Below are positions 1-5,869 of a stretch of 14,444 bases of DNA, piece after piece. The stretch spans positions 1 to 14,444 of the forward strand of contig CAKOOW010000029.1 of assembly GCA_934098445.1 (NCBI GenBank). Direction: 5' to 3'. Numbering within the stretch: position 1 is the first letter of the stretch; every line of letters begins with the position of its first letter. This DNA is from an uncultured Bacilli bacterium (lineage in GTDB: Bacteria; Bacillota_I; Bacilli_A; RF39; UBA660). Under the pieces are notes generated by a model, which was given only the letters and a program-made list of their open reading frames with translations, was not told the DNA's origin and ran no database searches. A program made the position numbers and the translations under genes.

Positions 1-506
1 ATTAAGAACATTAAATAATCTTTTTGTTTTGCTTTGGCTAAATATTTATTTAAAAATATTTTGGCAAAGACAATTACTATAAAATAATAGCCAATATACC
101 AAGATGACCAATTAAATGAGTTAAATGGCATTAATTTGATAGGAAAGGCAGTTACATATTTATATGAAAAAATTGATATTAATCCTAAAGCCAATGTAGC
201 AAATCCAAGTTGTAGTAATAATTTTTTGGATGTCTTAGTTAAATCTATTGATTTTTTGTCCGCCATAAAATATCCAGAAATAATTAAAAATATAGCGTTA
301 CCAATTTGACCCATTGGTGAAATGACTGCCAGTATGCATAACCTTTTAAAAAATGTTGGTTGGGAGAACCAGCCATTGTTAAGTTTCGCAATCAAATTTG
401 TATCTGTTAGTTGTAAATATATACAATGCCGGAATATGTGATAACCAATAATCATTAACATTGCTATAATTCTTAATAATTCCATGTTTGAATTTCTTTT
501 TTTCAT
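1..506 (-). CDS. Acyltransferase family 3 membrane protein (partial)
   Basis: The reverse strand is open from ATG at 506 to the window edge, giving 168 residues with the C-terminus missing. The N-terminus runs MKKRNSNMELLRIIAMLMII and then GYHIFRH. This is the usual opening of the acyltransferase-3 (OafA/OatA/WecH-like) family, where the His in the first membrane helix (about residue 22) is the conserved catalytic residue. A second signature, GNAIFLIISGYFM near residues 77-89, matches the second helix of the family. Further hydrophobic stretches lie near 100-120 and 145-162. Known members move acetyl or other acyl groups onto cell-surface glycans or lipids; the acceptor cannot be told here. 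A ribosome binding site AAGGAA lies about 8 nt upstream. An alternative start is the Met at residue 8. The gene diverges from the pilin-like gene. Its T/A-rich codon use resembles accessory genes. Family is confident, substrate unknown. Confidence 0.85.
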   Translation of the reverse strand, partial: MKKRNSNMELLRIIAMLMIIGYHIFRHCIYLQLTDTNLIAKLNNGWFSQPTFFKRLCILAVISPMGQIGNAIFLIISGYFMADKKSIDLTKTSKKLLLQLGFATLALGLISIFSYKYVTAFPIKLMPFNSFNWSSWYIGYYFIVIVFAKIFLNKYLAKAKQKDYLMFL

Positions 507-520
507 AGTTTTTTTCCTTC

Positions 521-554
521 TTTAGTAAACTCACTCTTTACTCTTTTTACTAAA
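521..554. promoter_or_regulatory. 9-bp inverted repeat in acyltransferase 5' leader
   Basis: TTTAGTAAA (521-529) and its exact reverse complement TTTACTAAA (546-554) flank a 16-bp spacer just upstream of the acyltransferase ribosome binding site. The arms could bind a dimeric regulator, or form a hairpin in the mRNA leader. It is not followed by a T-run on the reverse strand, so it is not a simple terminator. Regulatory function is inferred. Confidence 0.4.
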
Positions 555-559
555 CTTAG

Positions 560-595
560 TTTATCACATTGATTTAATGTTTATCAACTTGATAA
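560..595. promoter_or_regulatory. Tandem operator-like palindromes, divergent region
   Basis: Two similar 14-bp elements, TTTATCACATTGAT (560-573) and TTTATCAACTTGAT (580-593), match at 12 of 14 positions and start exactly 20 bp apart, about two helical turns. The second is part of a perfect palindrome, TTATCAA-C-TTGATAA (581-595). On the reverse strand the site overlaps a weak promoter candidate for the acyltransferase gene: TTGATA at 587-582, 18 bp, then TAAACT at 563-558. It also lies just upstream of the pilin-like gene's promoter. The layout suits a repressor or activator binding cooperatively to two sites; the protein is unknown. Confidence 0.45.
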
Positions 596-613
596 TTGGA
601 AAATGTACAAAAA

Positions 614-641
614 GTAACAAAATGTGTTATACTGTTGTTAC
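614..641 (+). promoter_or_regulatory. Extended -10 promoter within an inverted repeat
   Basis: TG-T-TATACT at 625-633 is an extended -10 element with no good -35 at the usual spacing. It is enclosed by the exact inverted repeat GTAACAA (614-620) / TTGTTAC (635-641) with a 14-bp spacer. Transcription would begin near 640, leaving a leader of about 20 nt before the pilin-like ATG at 659. A protein binding the repeat would cover the -10 and so probably repress; this is inferred from geometry alone. Confidence 0.5.
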
Positions 642-658
642 GATTGGATAGTGATAGT

Positions 659-1021
659 ATGCGAAAGAAGAATGGATATACATTCATAGATATATTAATT
701 ATTATAGTTGGGTTAGGTTTAGTAACCTTATTTACAGTTCCAAAGATTAGTCATGCTTTTGAAAGTGATAAAGATGAACTATATAGTGAGACTTTAGAAC
801 TTTATTTAAAGCAAGCTACTAAGTATGGGGATACTGTTAAAGAAGAAATAAAGAATAGTGATTCTTATGTAGTTAGTATCAAAGATTTAGTAGATAAAGG
901 CTATGTTGGAAGTGTTGATGGTGAGGTTACGGATATTAGAGATGGTAGTTCCATGCTAAACTTGAAAATTCATCTAATCTATAATGATAATAGTGATTCA
1001 GTGTATGCTGAACTTGTATAG
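659..1021 (+). CDS. Type IV pilin-like protein with prepilin N-terminus
   Basis: This is a 120-residue protein. The N-terminus MRKKNG|YTFID followed by a hydrophobic helix (about residues 11-29) is a class III prepilin signal: a short basic leader, cleavage after Gly6, an aromatic residue at +1, and an acidic residue at +5 (Asp in place of the usual Glu). A prepilin peptidase would cleave and N-methylate it, after which it could assemble into a pilus, pseudopilus or competence-like filament. The remaining 85 residues are polar and acidic and I do not recognise them. The ATG at 659 is preferred over an in-frame TTG at 596, which lies upstream of the predicted transcription start; GGATAG about 8 nt before the ATG is a modest ribosome binding site. 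No peptidase, ATPase or other pilin gene is nearby, so it is an orphan pilin in this window. Confidence 0.7.
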   Translation: MRKKNGYTFIDILIIIVGLGLVTLFTVPKISHAFESDKDELYSETLELYLKQATKYGDTVKEEIKNSDSYVVSIKDLVDKGYVGSVDGEVTDIRDGSSMLNLKIHLIYNDNSDSVYAELV

Positions 1022-1047
1022 AAGTCTTGTGGTAAGGCTTCTTTTTT
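1021..1047 (+). terminator. Rho-independent terminator after pilin-like gene
   Basis: GAAGTC (1021-1026) pairs with GGCTTC (1036-1041), including one G-U pair, around a 9-nt loop. Six T residues follow (1042-1047). The stem starts at the last base of the stop codon, so the pilin-like gene is probably monocistronic. Confidence 0.7.
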
Positions 1048-1057
1048 AGGATTAATT

Positions 1058-1156
1058 CACAAAATCAAGAATAATAATTGCCTCCAATTGCACAAAATCA
1101 GGATTAATAAATGGCTTATTTTACACAAAATCAGAAATAGTGAAGCTTTTGTGTCA
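1058..1156. repeat. Three direct repeats at exact 33-bp period
   Basis: CACAAAATCA occurs at 1058-1067, 1091-1100 and 1124-1133, each start exactly 33 bp after the last. The similarity extends beyond the core: units 1 and 2 share about 12 of the next 17 positions, and unit 3 about 6 of the next 10. The third core is also the left arm of an 8-bp inverted repeat, ACACAAAA (1123-1130) / TTTTGTGT (1147-1154). The block lies between the pilin terminator and rpoZ. Three copies with diverged spacer-length tails do not make a CRISPR array. An iteron-like protein-binding array or a decayed minisatellite are both possible. Confidence 0.6.
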
Positions 1157-1169
1157 AATAAATGTAAAA

Positions 1170-1221
1170 TTTTGGCCAAAAAACTGATAAATTTTCTAAA
1201 ACATAGTAACATAACTTATGT
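1170..1221. promoter_or_regulatory. Palindromes ahead of rpoZ
   Basis: Two perfect palindromes lie upstream of rpoZ: TTTTGGCCAAAA (1170-1181), and ACATAA-C-TTATGT (1209-1221). The second ends one base before the AAGGAG ribosome binding site (1222-1227), so it could also hide that site in an mRNA hairpin. I see no convincing -35/-10 pair here, although rpoZ must be transcribed from this interval because a terminator precedes it. Confidence 0.35.
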
Positions 1222-1236
1222 AAGGAGTGATTATAT

Positions 1237-1434
1237 ATGTTATATCCATCGATTGATAAACTTTTGAATATTGTTGATTCCAAGTACAAATTAGTACATA
1301 TCGCTTCTCGTCGTAGCAAACAGATGATGGAAAATAAACATTTTCAAATGAAAGAAAATGAATATAAGAGTAAGAAAGAATTAGGAAGAGCGCTTGAAGA
1401 ACTAGAAAAAGGTTTAATCAAGGTAATCGACTAA
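1237..1434 (+). CDS. rpoZ: DNA-directed RNA polymerase omega subunit
   Basis: This 65-residue protein opens MLYPSIDKLLNIVDSKYKLV and continues with an IASRRSKQM segment (about residues 22-30). This matches the start of bacterial omega: the N-terminal MxxPSID/LL motif, the DSKY-LV turn, and the A-x-RR/RS-x-x(M/L) helix that contacts the beta' subunit. The LGRALEELEKGLI segment (about 50-62) matches the conserved GKALEEI helix of Bacillus omega. Omega folds around the beta' C-terminus, helping polymerase assembly and stability. The length is close to the short Firmicutes form. AAGGAG lies 9 nt before the ATG. In many Bacilli rpoZ follows gmk; here it stands alone, 85 bp before polA, with a separate promoter for polA between them. 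Confidence 0.9.
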   Translation: MLYPSIDKLLNIVDSKYKLVHIASRRSKQMMENKHFQMKENEYKSKKELGRALEELEKGLIKVID

Positions 1435-1483
1435 TTCTTTTTTTCTATTTTCACTAGATTTTTCCCTCTAAAAGAAAGGGACA

Positions 1484-1492
1484 TGGTATAAT
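1484..1492 (+). promoter_or_regulatory. Extended -10 promoter for polA
   Basis: TGGTATAAT at 1484-1492 is a perfect extended -10 element (TG-n-TATAAT). No recognisable -35 lies 16-18 bp upstream, as is tolerated with extended -10 promoters. Transcription would start near 1499, about 20 nt before polA and 9 nt before its AAGGAG ribosome binding site (1508-1513). The interval 1435-1483 is T-rich but has no convincing terminator, so read-through from rpoZ is also possible. Confidence 0.75.
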
Positions 1493-1519
1493 AAACTAGA
1501 AAGATTTAAGGAGAAAAAT

Positions 1520-4078
1520 ATGGAAAAAGTATGTTTAGTTGATGGAAATAACTTAATGTTTAGAGCGTATTATGCAACGGCATATTCAGGCAATATAATG
1601 AAAAACTCAAAAAGTTTTCCAACTAATGCGTTATATGGTTTTGTAAATATGATGCATAAAATTATAGAAGAGGAAAAACCAAAATACATTATGGTGGCTT
1701 TTGATATTGGGAAGAATTTCCGCAAAGAAAAATATGAGACTTATAAAGCCGGGAGAAGTGAGACTCCGGAAGAGTTAAAACTACAAATGCCGGTAGCTAG
1801 AAAAATTTTAACAGCGATGGGGATTAAATATTATGAGTTAGAGCCTTTTGAAGCTGATGATATCATTGGAACTTTTGCGGAGGCTTGTAACAATAATAAA
1901 GAGTACGATGCGACAATTATTTCTAGTGATAAGGACTTATTACAGCTTATTACGGATGAAGTAGAAGTAAAGCTTTTAAAGACGAAGGATTTTATAAGAT
2001 ATAATCCGGAGAGTTTTAAAGAAGACTGGGGATTTAACCCAATTCATATGATTGATTATAAGGCCCTAGCCGGGGACTCATCTGATAATATTCCTGGGGT
2101 TAAGGGAGTTGGTGATAAAACGGCAATTAGTCTTTTAAAGACTTATCAAGATTTAGATGATATTTATAATCATATTGATGAGATAAAAGGAGCTTTAAGG
2201 ACTAAACTTCTTAATGATAAGGAATCAGCTTATATTTCAAAAGAACTAGCTACTATTTATAAGAAAGTTCCTATTGATATTGATTTTACGGCTATTAAGT
2301 ATATGGGTCCTAATGAAGAAGAACTTTCTAGTATTTATAATGAATTAGAGTTTTATTCCTTTCTAAAACAAAGAAAGTTAAAACCGGTAAAGAAAGAACT
2401 ATCTTTTATGACGATAATGGATCCTAGTGAGATAGAAGATACTGATATCTATGCTTATTATATTGAAGGTGATAAAGAAAATTATCATGAAGCAAGTATT
2501 ATAGGAATGAGTGTGGTAACTAAGAATAATAACTACTATGTACCTAAACTTTTAATTAAAGATACTTTAGAATATTTAAAAGATAAGATTAAGTATACTT
2601 ATGATTTAAAGAAGAATATTTGTCTTTTAAAAGATGAGAATATTTTTGATAAGACTATTTTTGATACGATGATAGCATCTTATCTTTTAGAAGAAAATAC
2701 TAAAGATGATATAGCTTATTTAATGATACCGAAAGACTATCAAGTAGGATTTTATAGTGAAGTCATAAAGACTGGGGTAAGTTCTAAAGATATAGTGATG
2801 AAATCACGTTTTATTTATGATACTAGAGATGATTATATTAAAAGAATTAAATTAGAAGATATGGAAAGTTTATTTACTAATATTGAAATGCCTTTAATAA
2901 AAGTCTTAGCGAATATGGAACTTAATGGGATTAAGTGTGATAGTGAAGTTTTAAAGAGTATGTCTTTAGAAGTCGAAAAGAAGATAAAAGCTTTAGAAGA
3001 GAGAATTTATTTTGAATGTGGGGAAACCTTTAATATTGCAAGTCCTAAACAATTAGGAGTAATTCTTTTTGAAAAGTTAAATTTACCATATGCTAAGAAA
3101 AATAAGTCGGGGGCTTATAAGACGGATGTAGATACTTTAAAAAAATTAGTTAATTATCATCCGGTTATTAGGGATATCCTAGAATTTAGAAATTTAAATA
3201 AGTTATATACGACTTATTTAGAAGGACTTATTCCTTATATTAGAGAAGATGGGAAAATTCATACTATATATAAACAAAATTTAACGCGAACAGGGCGACT
3301 TTCATCAGTGGAACCTAATATGCAAAATATTCCCGCTAAAGATAGTGAAGGTAGAAAGATTAAGAAAGCCTTTTATCCGGAATATGATTATCTTTTAAGC
3401 TGTGATTATTCACAGATTGAGCTTCGTCTTTTAGCCCATATTAGTAAATCTAAAGAGTTAATTCAGGCTTATTTAAATGATGAAGATATTCATACGAAAG
3501 TAGCAGCTGATATTCATGGGATATCCCAAAGTGAAGTGACTCCTTTAATGCGGAAGACGGCTAAAGCTGTAATATTTGGGATTGTCTATGGGATTAGTGG
3601 CTTTGGGTTAGGAGAAAATTTAGAGATTCCGGCTAAAGAAGCGAAGAAGTTTATTGAAAAGTATTATGAATTATATCCTGGGGTTAAGAGATATATGGAT
3701 GAGATAATTAAAGAAGCTTATGAGGTTGGTAGTGTTAGGACTTTGTTTAATCGAAAAAGAACGATTGAAGAGTTAAATAATAAGAATTATATGATAAGAC
3801 AACAAGGAGAAAGAATAGCGCTTAATACTCCTATCCAAGGGACTTGTGCAGATATTATGAAGAAGGCTATGGTTGGAATACATGAATCTTTTAAAGAAAA
3901 TAATATCCAAAGTAAAATGTTGTTACAAGTACATGATGAATTAATATTTGATGTTAAAAAAGAAGAGAAAGATGAAGTCATTAGAATAGTTAAAGATAAG
4001 ATGGAGAATGCTATTAAACTTGATGTTCCTATTAAAGTTAGTAGTGATTTAGGGACTAATTGGTATGATACTAAGTAA
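1520..4078 (+). CDS. polA: DNA polymerase I, 3'-5' exonuclease site lost
   Basis: This 852-residue family A polymerase fills gaps and removes RNA primers during lagging-strand synthesis and excision repair. Residues 1-290 are the 5'-3' exonuclease domain: D8 in LVDGN, D62, EADD (111-114), SSDKD (135-139), and the helix-hairpin region GDSSDNIPGVKGVGDK (185-200). Residues 295-470 correspond to the 3'-5' exonuclease fold, but the first motif, normally D-x-E, reads YAYYIEGD (311-318), so proofreading is probably absent as in Bacillus Pol I. The polymerase domain has motif A CDYSQIELRLLAH (628-640, metal-binding D629), motif B R678/K682/F686/Y690, and motif C QVHDE (803-807, D806). Phe686 is the usual residue for strong dideoxynucleotide discrimination. 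AAGGAG lies 6 nt before the ATG. polA followed by mutM is common gene order in Bacilli; the coaE gene that often follows is absent. Confidence 0.98.
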   Translation: MEKVCLVDGNNLMFRAYYATAYSGNIMKNSKSFPTNALYGFVNMMHKIIEEEKPKYIMVAFDIGKNFRKEKYETYKAGRSETPEELKLQMPVARKILTAMGIKYYELEPFEADDIIGTFAEACNNNKEYDATIISSDKDLLQLITDEVEVKLLKTKDFIRYNPESFKEDWGFNPIHMIDYKALAGDSSDNIPGVKGVGDKTAISLLKTYQDLDDIYNHIDEIKGALRTKLLNDKESAYISKELATIYKKVPIDIDFTAIKYMGPNEEELSSIYNELEFYSFLKQRKLKPVKKELSFMTIMDPSEIEDTDIYAYYIEGDKENYHEASIIGMSVVTKNNNYYVPKLLIKDTLEYLKDKIKYTYDLKKNICLLKDENIFDKTIFDTMIASYLLEENTKDDIAYLMIPKDYQVGFYSEVIKTGVSSKDIVMKSRFIYDTRDDYIKRIKLEDMESLFTNIEMPLIKVLANMELNGIKCDSEVLKSMSLEVEKKIKALEERIYFECGETFNIASPKQLGVILFEKLNLPYAKKNKSGAYKTDVDTLKKLVNYHPVIRDILEFRNLNKLYTTYLEGLIPYIREDGKIHTIYKQNLTRTGRLSSVEPNMQNIPAKDSEGRKIKKAFYPEYDYLLSCDYSQIELRLLAHISKSKELIQAYLNDEDIHTKVAADIHGISQSEVTPLMRKTAKAVIFGIVYGISGFGLGENLEIPAKEAKKFIEKYYELYPGVKRYMDEIIKEAYEVGSVRTLFNRKRTIEELNNKNYMIRQQGERIALNTPIQGTCADIMKKAMVGIHESFKENNIQSKMLLQVHDELIFDVKKEEKDEVIRIVKDKMENAIKLDVPIKVSSDLGTNWYDTK

Positions 4079-4085
4079 TTTAGTA

Positions 4086-4113
4086 TTTACAAATGAATAG
4101 AAAATAATATAGA
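4086..4113 (+). promoter_or_regulatory. Weak internal promoter candidate before mutM
   Basis: TTTACA (4086-4091) followed after 16 bp by TATAGA (4108-4113) lies in the 61-bp gap between polA and mutM. The match is moderate and the region is very A/T-rich, so it may be chance. If real it would let mutM-GNAT-murD be expressed apart from polA. Confidence 0.25.
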
Positions 4114-4139
4114 ATAGAATTTACGAAAGAAGAAGTAAT

Positions 4140-4958
4140 ATGCCAGAGATAGCAGAAGTAGAAACAGTAAGAAATGTTTTAAAGAAAAGTGTTTTACATA
4201 AAAGAATAATAGGGGTAGATATCTATTATGATACAATGATTGAACAGGACATAGAAGAGTTTAAAAAATGTCTTATTAATAATGAATTTATTGATATTAA
4301 AAGAATAGGTAAATGGTTAATCTTTGAACTTAATAATTATTATTTACTTAGTCATCTTAGAATGGAGGGTAAGTATTTTATTAAAAACACCTCTGAAGAA
4401 AAGGCTAAACATGAACATGTTATTATTCATTTTGAAGATAAGACGGATTTAAGATATCATGATACGAGAAAGTTTGGAAGAATGAAGATTGTTCCTAAAG
4501 AGGCTCTTTATGAGACAGAAGAAATAAAAAAACAAGGCTTGGAGCCGGGAAGTAGTAAGTTGACGGGAGAGTATTTACTTAGTAAGTTTAAGAGTAAAAA
4601 AGAACCTATTAAGACGGCTTTACTTGATCAAACGATTATTAGTGGTCTTGGGAATATCTATGCTAATGAAGTGTTATTTGCTAGTAATATTAATCCAGAG
4701 AGAAGGGCTAATAGTATTACTTTAGATGAAGCCAAAAAAATAGTTACTACTAGTGCCAGTATTATTAAAAAAGCGATGGAATTAGGAGGAACTACGATCC
4801 GAAGCTATACCTCGAGTCTGGGCGTAACGGGTCATTATCAAGATTATTTATGGGTTCATAAAAGAGAAAATTGTCCTTGTAAAGTTTGTGGGACCCCAAT
4901 TATATGTATTAAAGTAGGAGGGAGAAGCACTTACCTATGTCCTAAGTGTCAAAAATGA
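4140..4958 (+). CDS. mutM: Formamidopyrimidine-DNA glycosylase (Fpg/MutM)
   Basis: This 272-residue enzyme is bifunctional: it excises 8-oxoguanine and formamidopyrimidines and then cuts the abasic strand by beta/delta-elimination. After Met removal Pro2 is the catalytic nucleophile. The start MPEIAEVETV keeps Pro2, Glu3 and Glu6 but has Ala at position 5 where Pro is usual. Lys58 (RIGKW) matches the conserved phosphate-contact lysine. The DNA-intercalating residues are M75 (LRMEGKY) and R110/F112 (DTRKFGRM). The helix-two-turn-helix region is LLDQTIISGLGNIYANEVLF (161-180, N172). The C-terminal zinc finger uses C247, C250, C267 and C270, with conserved R262 in GGRSTYLC. The intact triad M/R/F and the finger indicate Fpg rather than Nei. 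The TGA stop overlaps the next ATG as ATGA, implying translational coupling. Confidence 0.96.
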   Translation: MPEIAEVETVRNVLKKSVLHKRIIGVDIYYDTMIEQDIEEFKKCLINNEFIDIKRIGKWLIFELNNYYLLSHLRMEGKYFIKNTSEEKAKHEHVIIHFEDKTDLRYHDTRKFGRMKIVPKEALYETEEIKKQGLEPGSSKLTGEYLLSKFKSKKEPIKTALLDQTIISGLGNIYANEVLFASNINPERRANSITLDEAKKIVTTSASIIKKAMELGGTTIRSYTSSLGVTGHYQDYLWVHKRENCPCKVCGTPIICIKVGGRSTYLCPKCQK

Positions 4959-5869
4959 TTATGAAAACTGAAGAAGATAAAAGAATTATTAATAAAGTGG
5001 ATTTCTTGAAAATGAGAAACTTTAATAATTATTTATTAGATAGTGAACTTTATAAAGTATTTGATTTTGGCTTGAATTATGGTAATAAAAATATCAAGAT
5101 ATTCAGAATCGTAGAAAGGGATACTAGGTATACGGTAGGAGCCGTAGAGTTTTTATTAACACCAATGGGACTTGATATAAAGATTGGTTTAAATAGTAAT
5201 TATCAAAATAGGGGTAATGGGACAAAATTATTAAAAATGATTATGGATTCTTTTGGGGAGTCTTTAAATAATACAGAATATTTTGTGGCTCATATTGCTC
5301 CGGATAATTTAGCATCTCGTAAGCTTTTTGCCAAGTGTGATTTTATTAGTGATTTTGATGAGATGGAAGCCGGACTGGCAGAAGGGTATTTAACATATAG
5401 AAAAAGAAATCCTAATTATGGGAAGAAAAATTATGGAAAAGATGAAGTTATAATTTATCAGAGTGAAGAGGATAATGCCTATTATAAATTGGAAGTATTT
5501 AAGAGTGATGAGACAGGAAAACTCTTAGAAAAGCCTATAATAGCAAGAGTAGCTTTTAGAAGTGTTTATGATGGGATGGAGATTATAACGGATTATCAGG
5601 ATAATATAGAAGAGTTAGTTAAAACTATCTGGTATATAGAGAGTCGTTTTGAGGTAGTATTTCCTGATAGTATGTATTTTACTTATGTTTTGCGGCTAAG
5701 TAAAAATGCTAATAAGAAGAATTATATTGAGCTTTTTAATAAGTATTACTTTACTTTAGATGAATATAGTAGTACTGAGGATTGTTTAGTGTTTAAAAGA
5801 TTAAATAAACATTATGTAGAAGATTTAAATCAAATTTTAAAGAGAGCAAAAACAAAAGGAGAAAAATAA
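4955..5869 (+). CDS. GNAT-domain protein with unknown C-terminal half
   Basis: This 304-residue protein starts at ATG 4955, which overlaps the mutM stop (ATGA). A GTG at 4946 is also in frame but offers no better ribosome binding site. Residues about 45-135 look like a GNAT acetyltransferase core: beta strands, then the acetyl-CoA loop QNRGNGT (84-90), and the downstream A-P-D-N-L-A-S-R-K-L-F segment (115-125) typical of GNAT motif B. The remaining 165 residues have no motif I recognise; the alternating strand/helix pattern could be a second, degenerate GNAT fold. The substrate is unknown. It lies between mutM and murD, overlapping both by a few bases, so it is translated with them. The murD ribosome binding site AAGGAG is inside its last codons. 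Confidence 0.7.
   Translation: MIMKTEEDKRIINKVDFLKMRNFNNYLLDSELYKVFDFGLNYGNKNIKIFRIVERDTRYTVGAVEFLLTPMGLDIKIGLNSNYQNRGNGTKLLKMIMDSFGESLNNTEYFVAHIAPDNLASRKLFAKCDFISDFDEMEAGLAEGYLTYRKRNPNYGKKNYGKDEVIIYQSEEDNAYYKLEVFKSDETGKLLEKPIIARVAFRSVYDGMEIITDYQDNIEELVKTIWYIESRFEVVFPDSMYFTYVLRLSKNANKKNYIELFNKYYFTLDEYSSTEDCLVFKRLNKHYVEDLNQILKRAKTKGEK

Noticed and set aside
1058..1156. Three spaced repeats as a CRISPR array
   Set aside because: The repeat core is only 10 bp, the intervening sequence is itself partly repeated, and there are no cas genes. CRISPR spacers should be unrelated to each other.
1131..1319. 62-codon reverse-strand open frame
   Set aside because: It lies antisense to rpoZ, which has a strong ribosome binding site and clear omega motifs, and it has no start signal of its own.
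1403..1447. Inverted TAGAAAAA / TTTTTCTA as an rpoZ terminator
   Set aside because: The loop would be 29 nt and the stem is almost all A/T, so it would not terminate well; I leave the rpoZ-polA junction without a terminator.
3787..3981. 64-codon reverse-strand open frame inside polA
   Set aside because: It is the complement of the conserved polymerase motif C region of polA; the frame is a by-product of that coding sequence.
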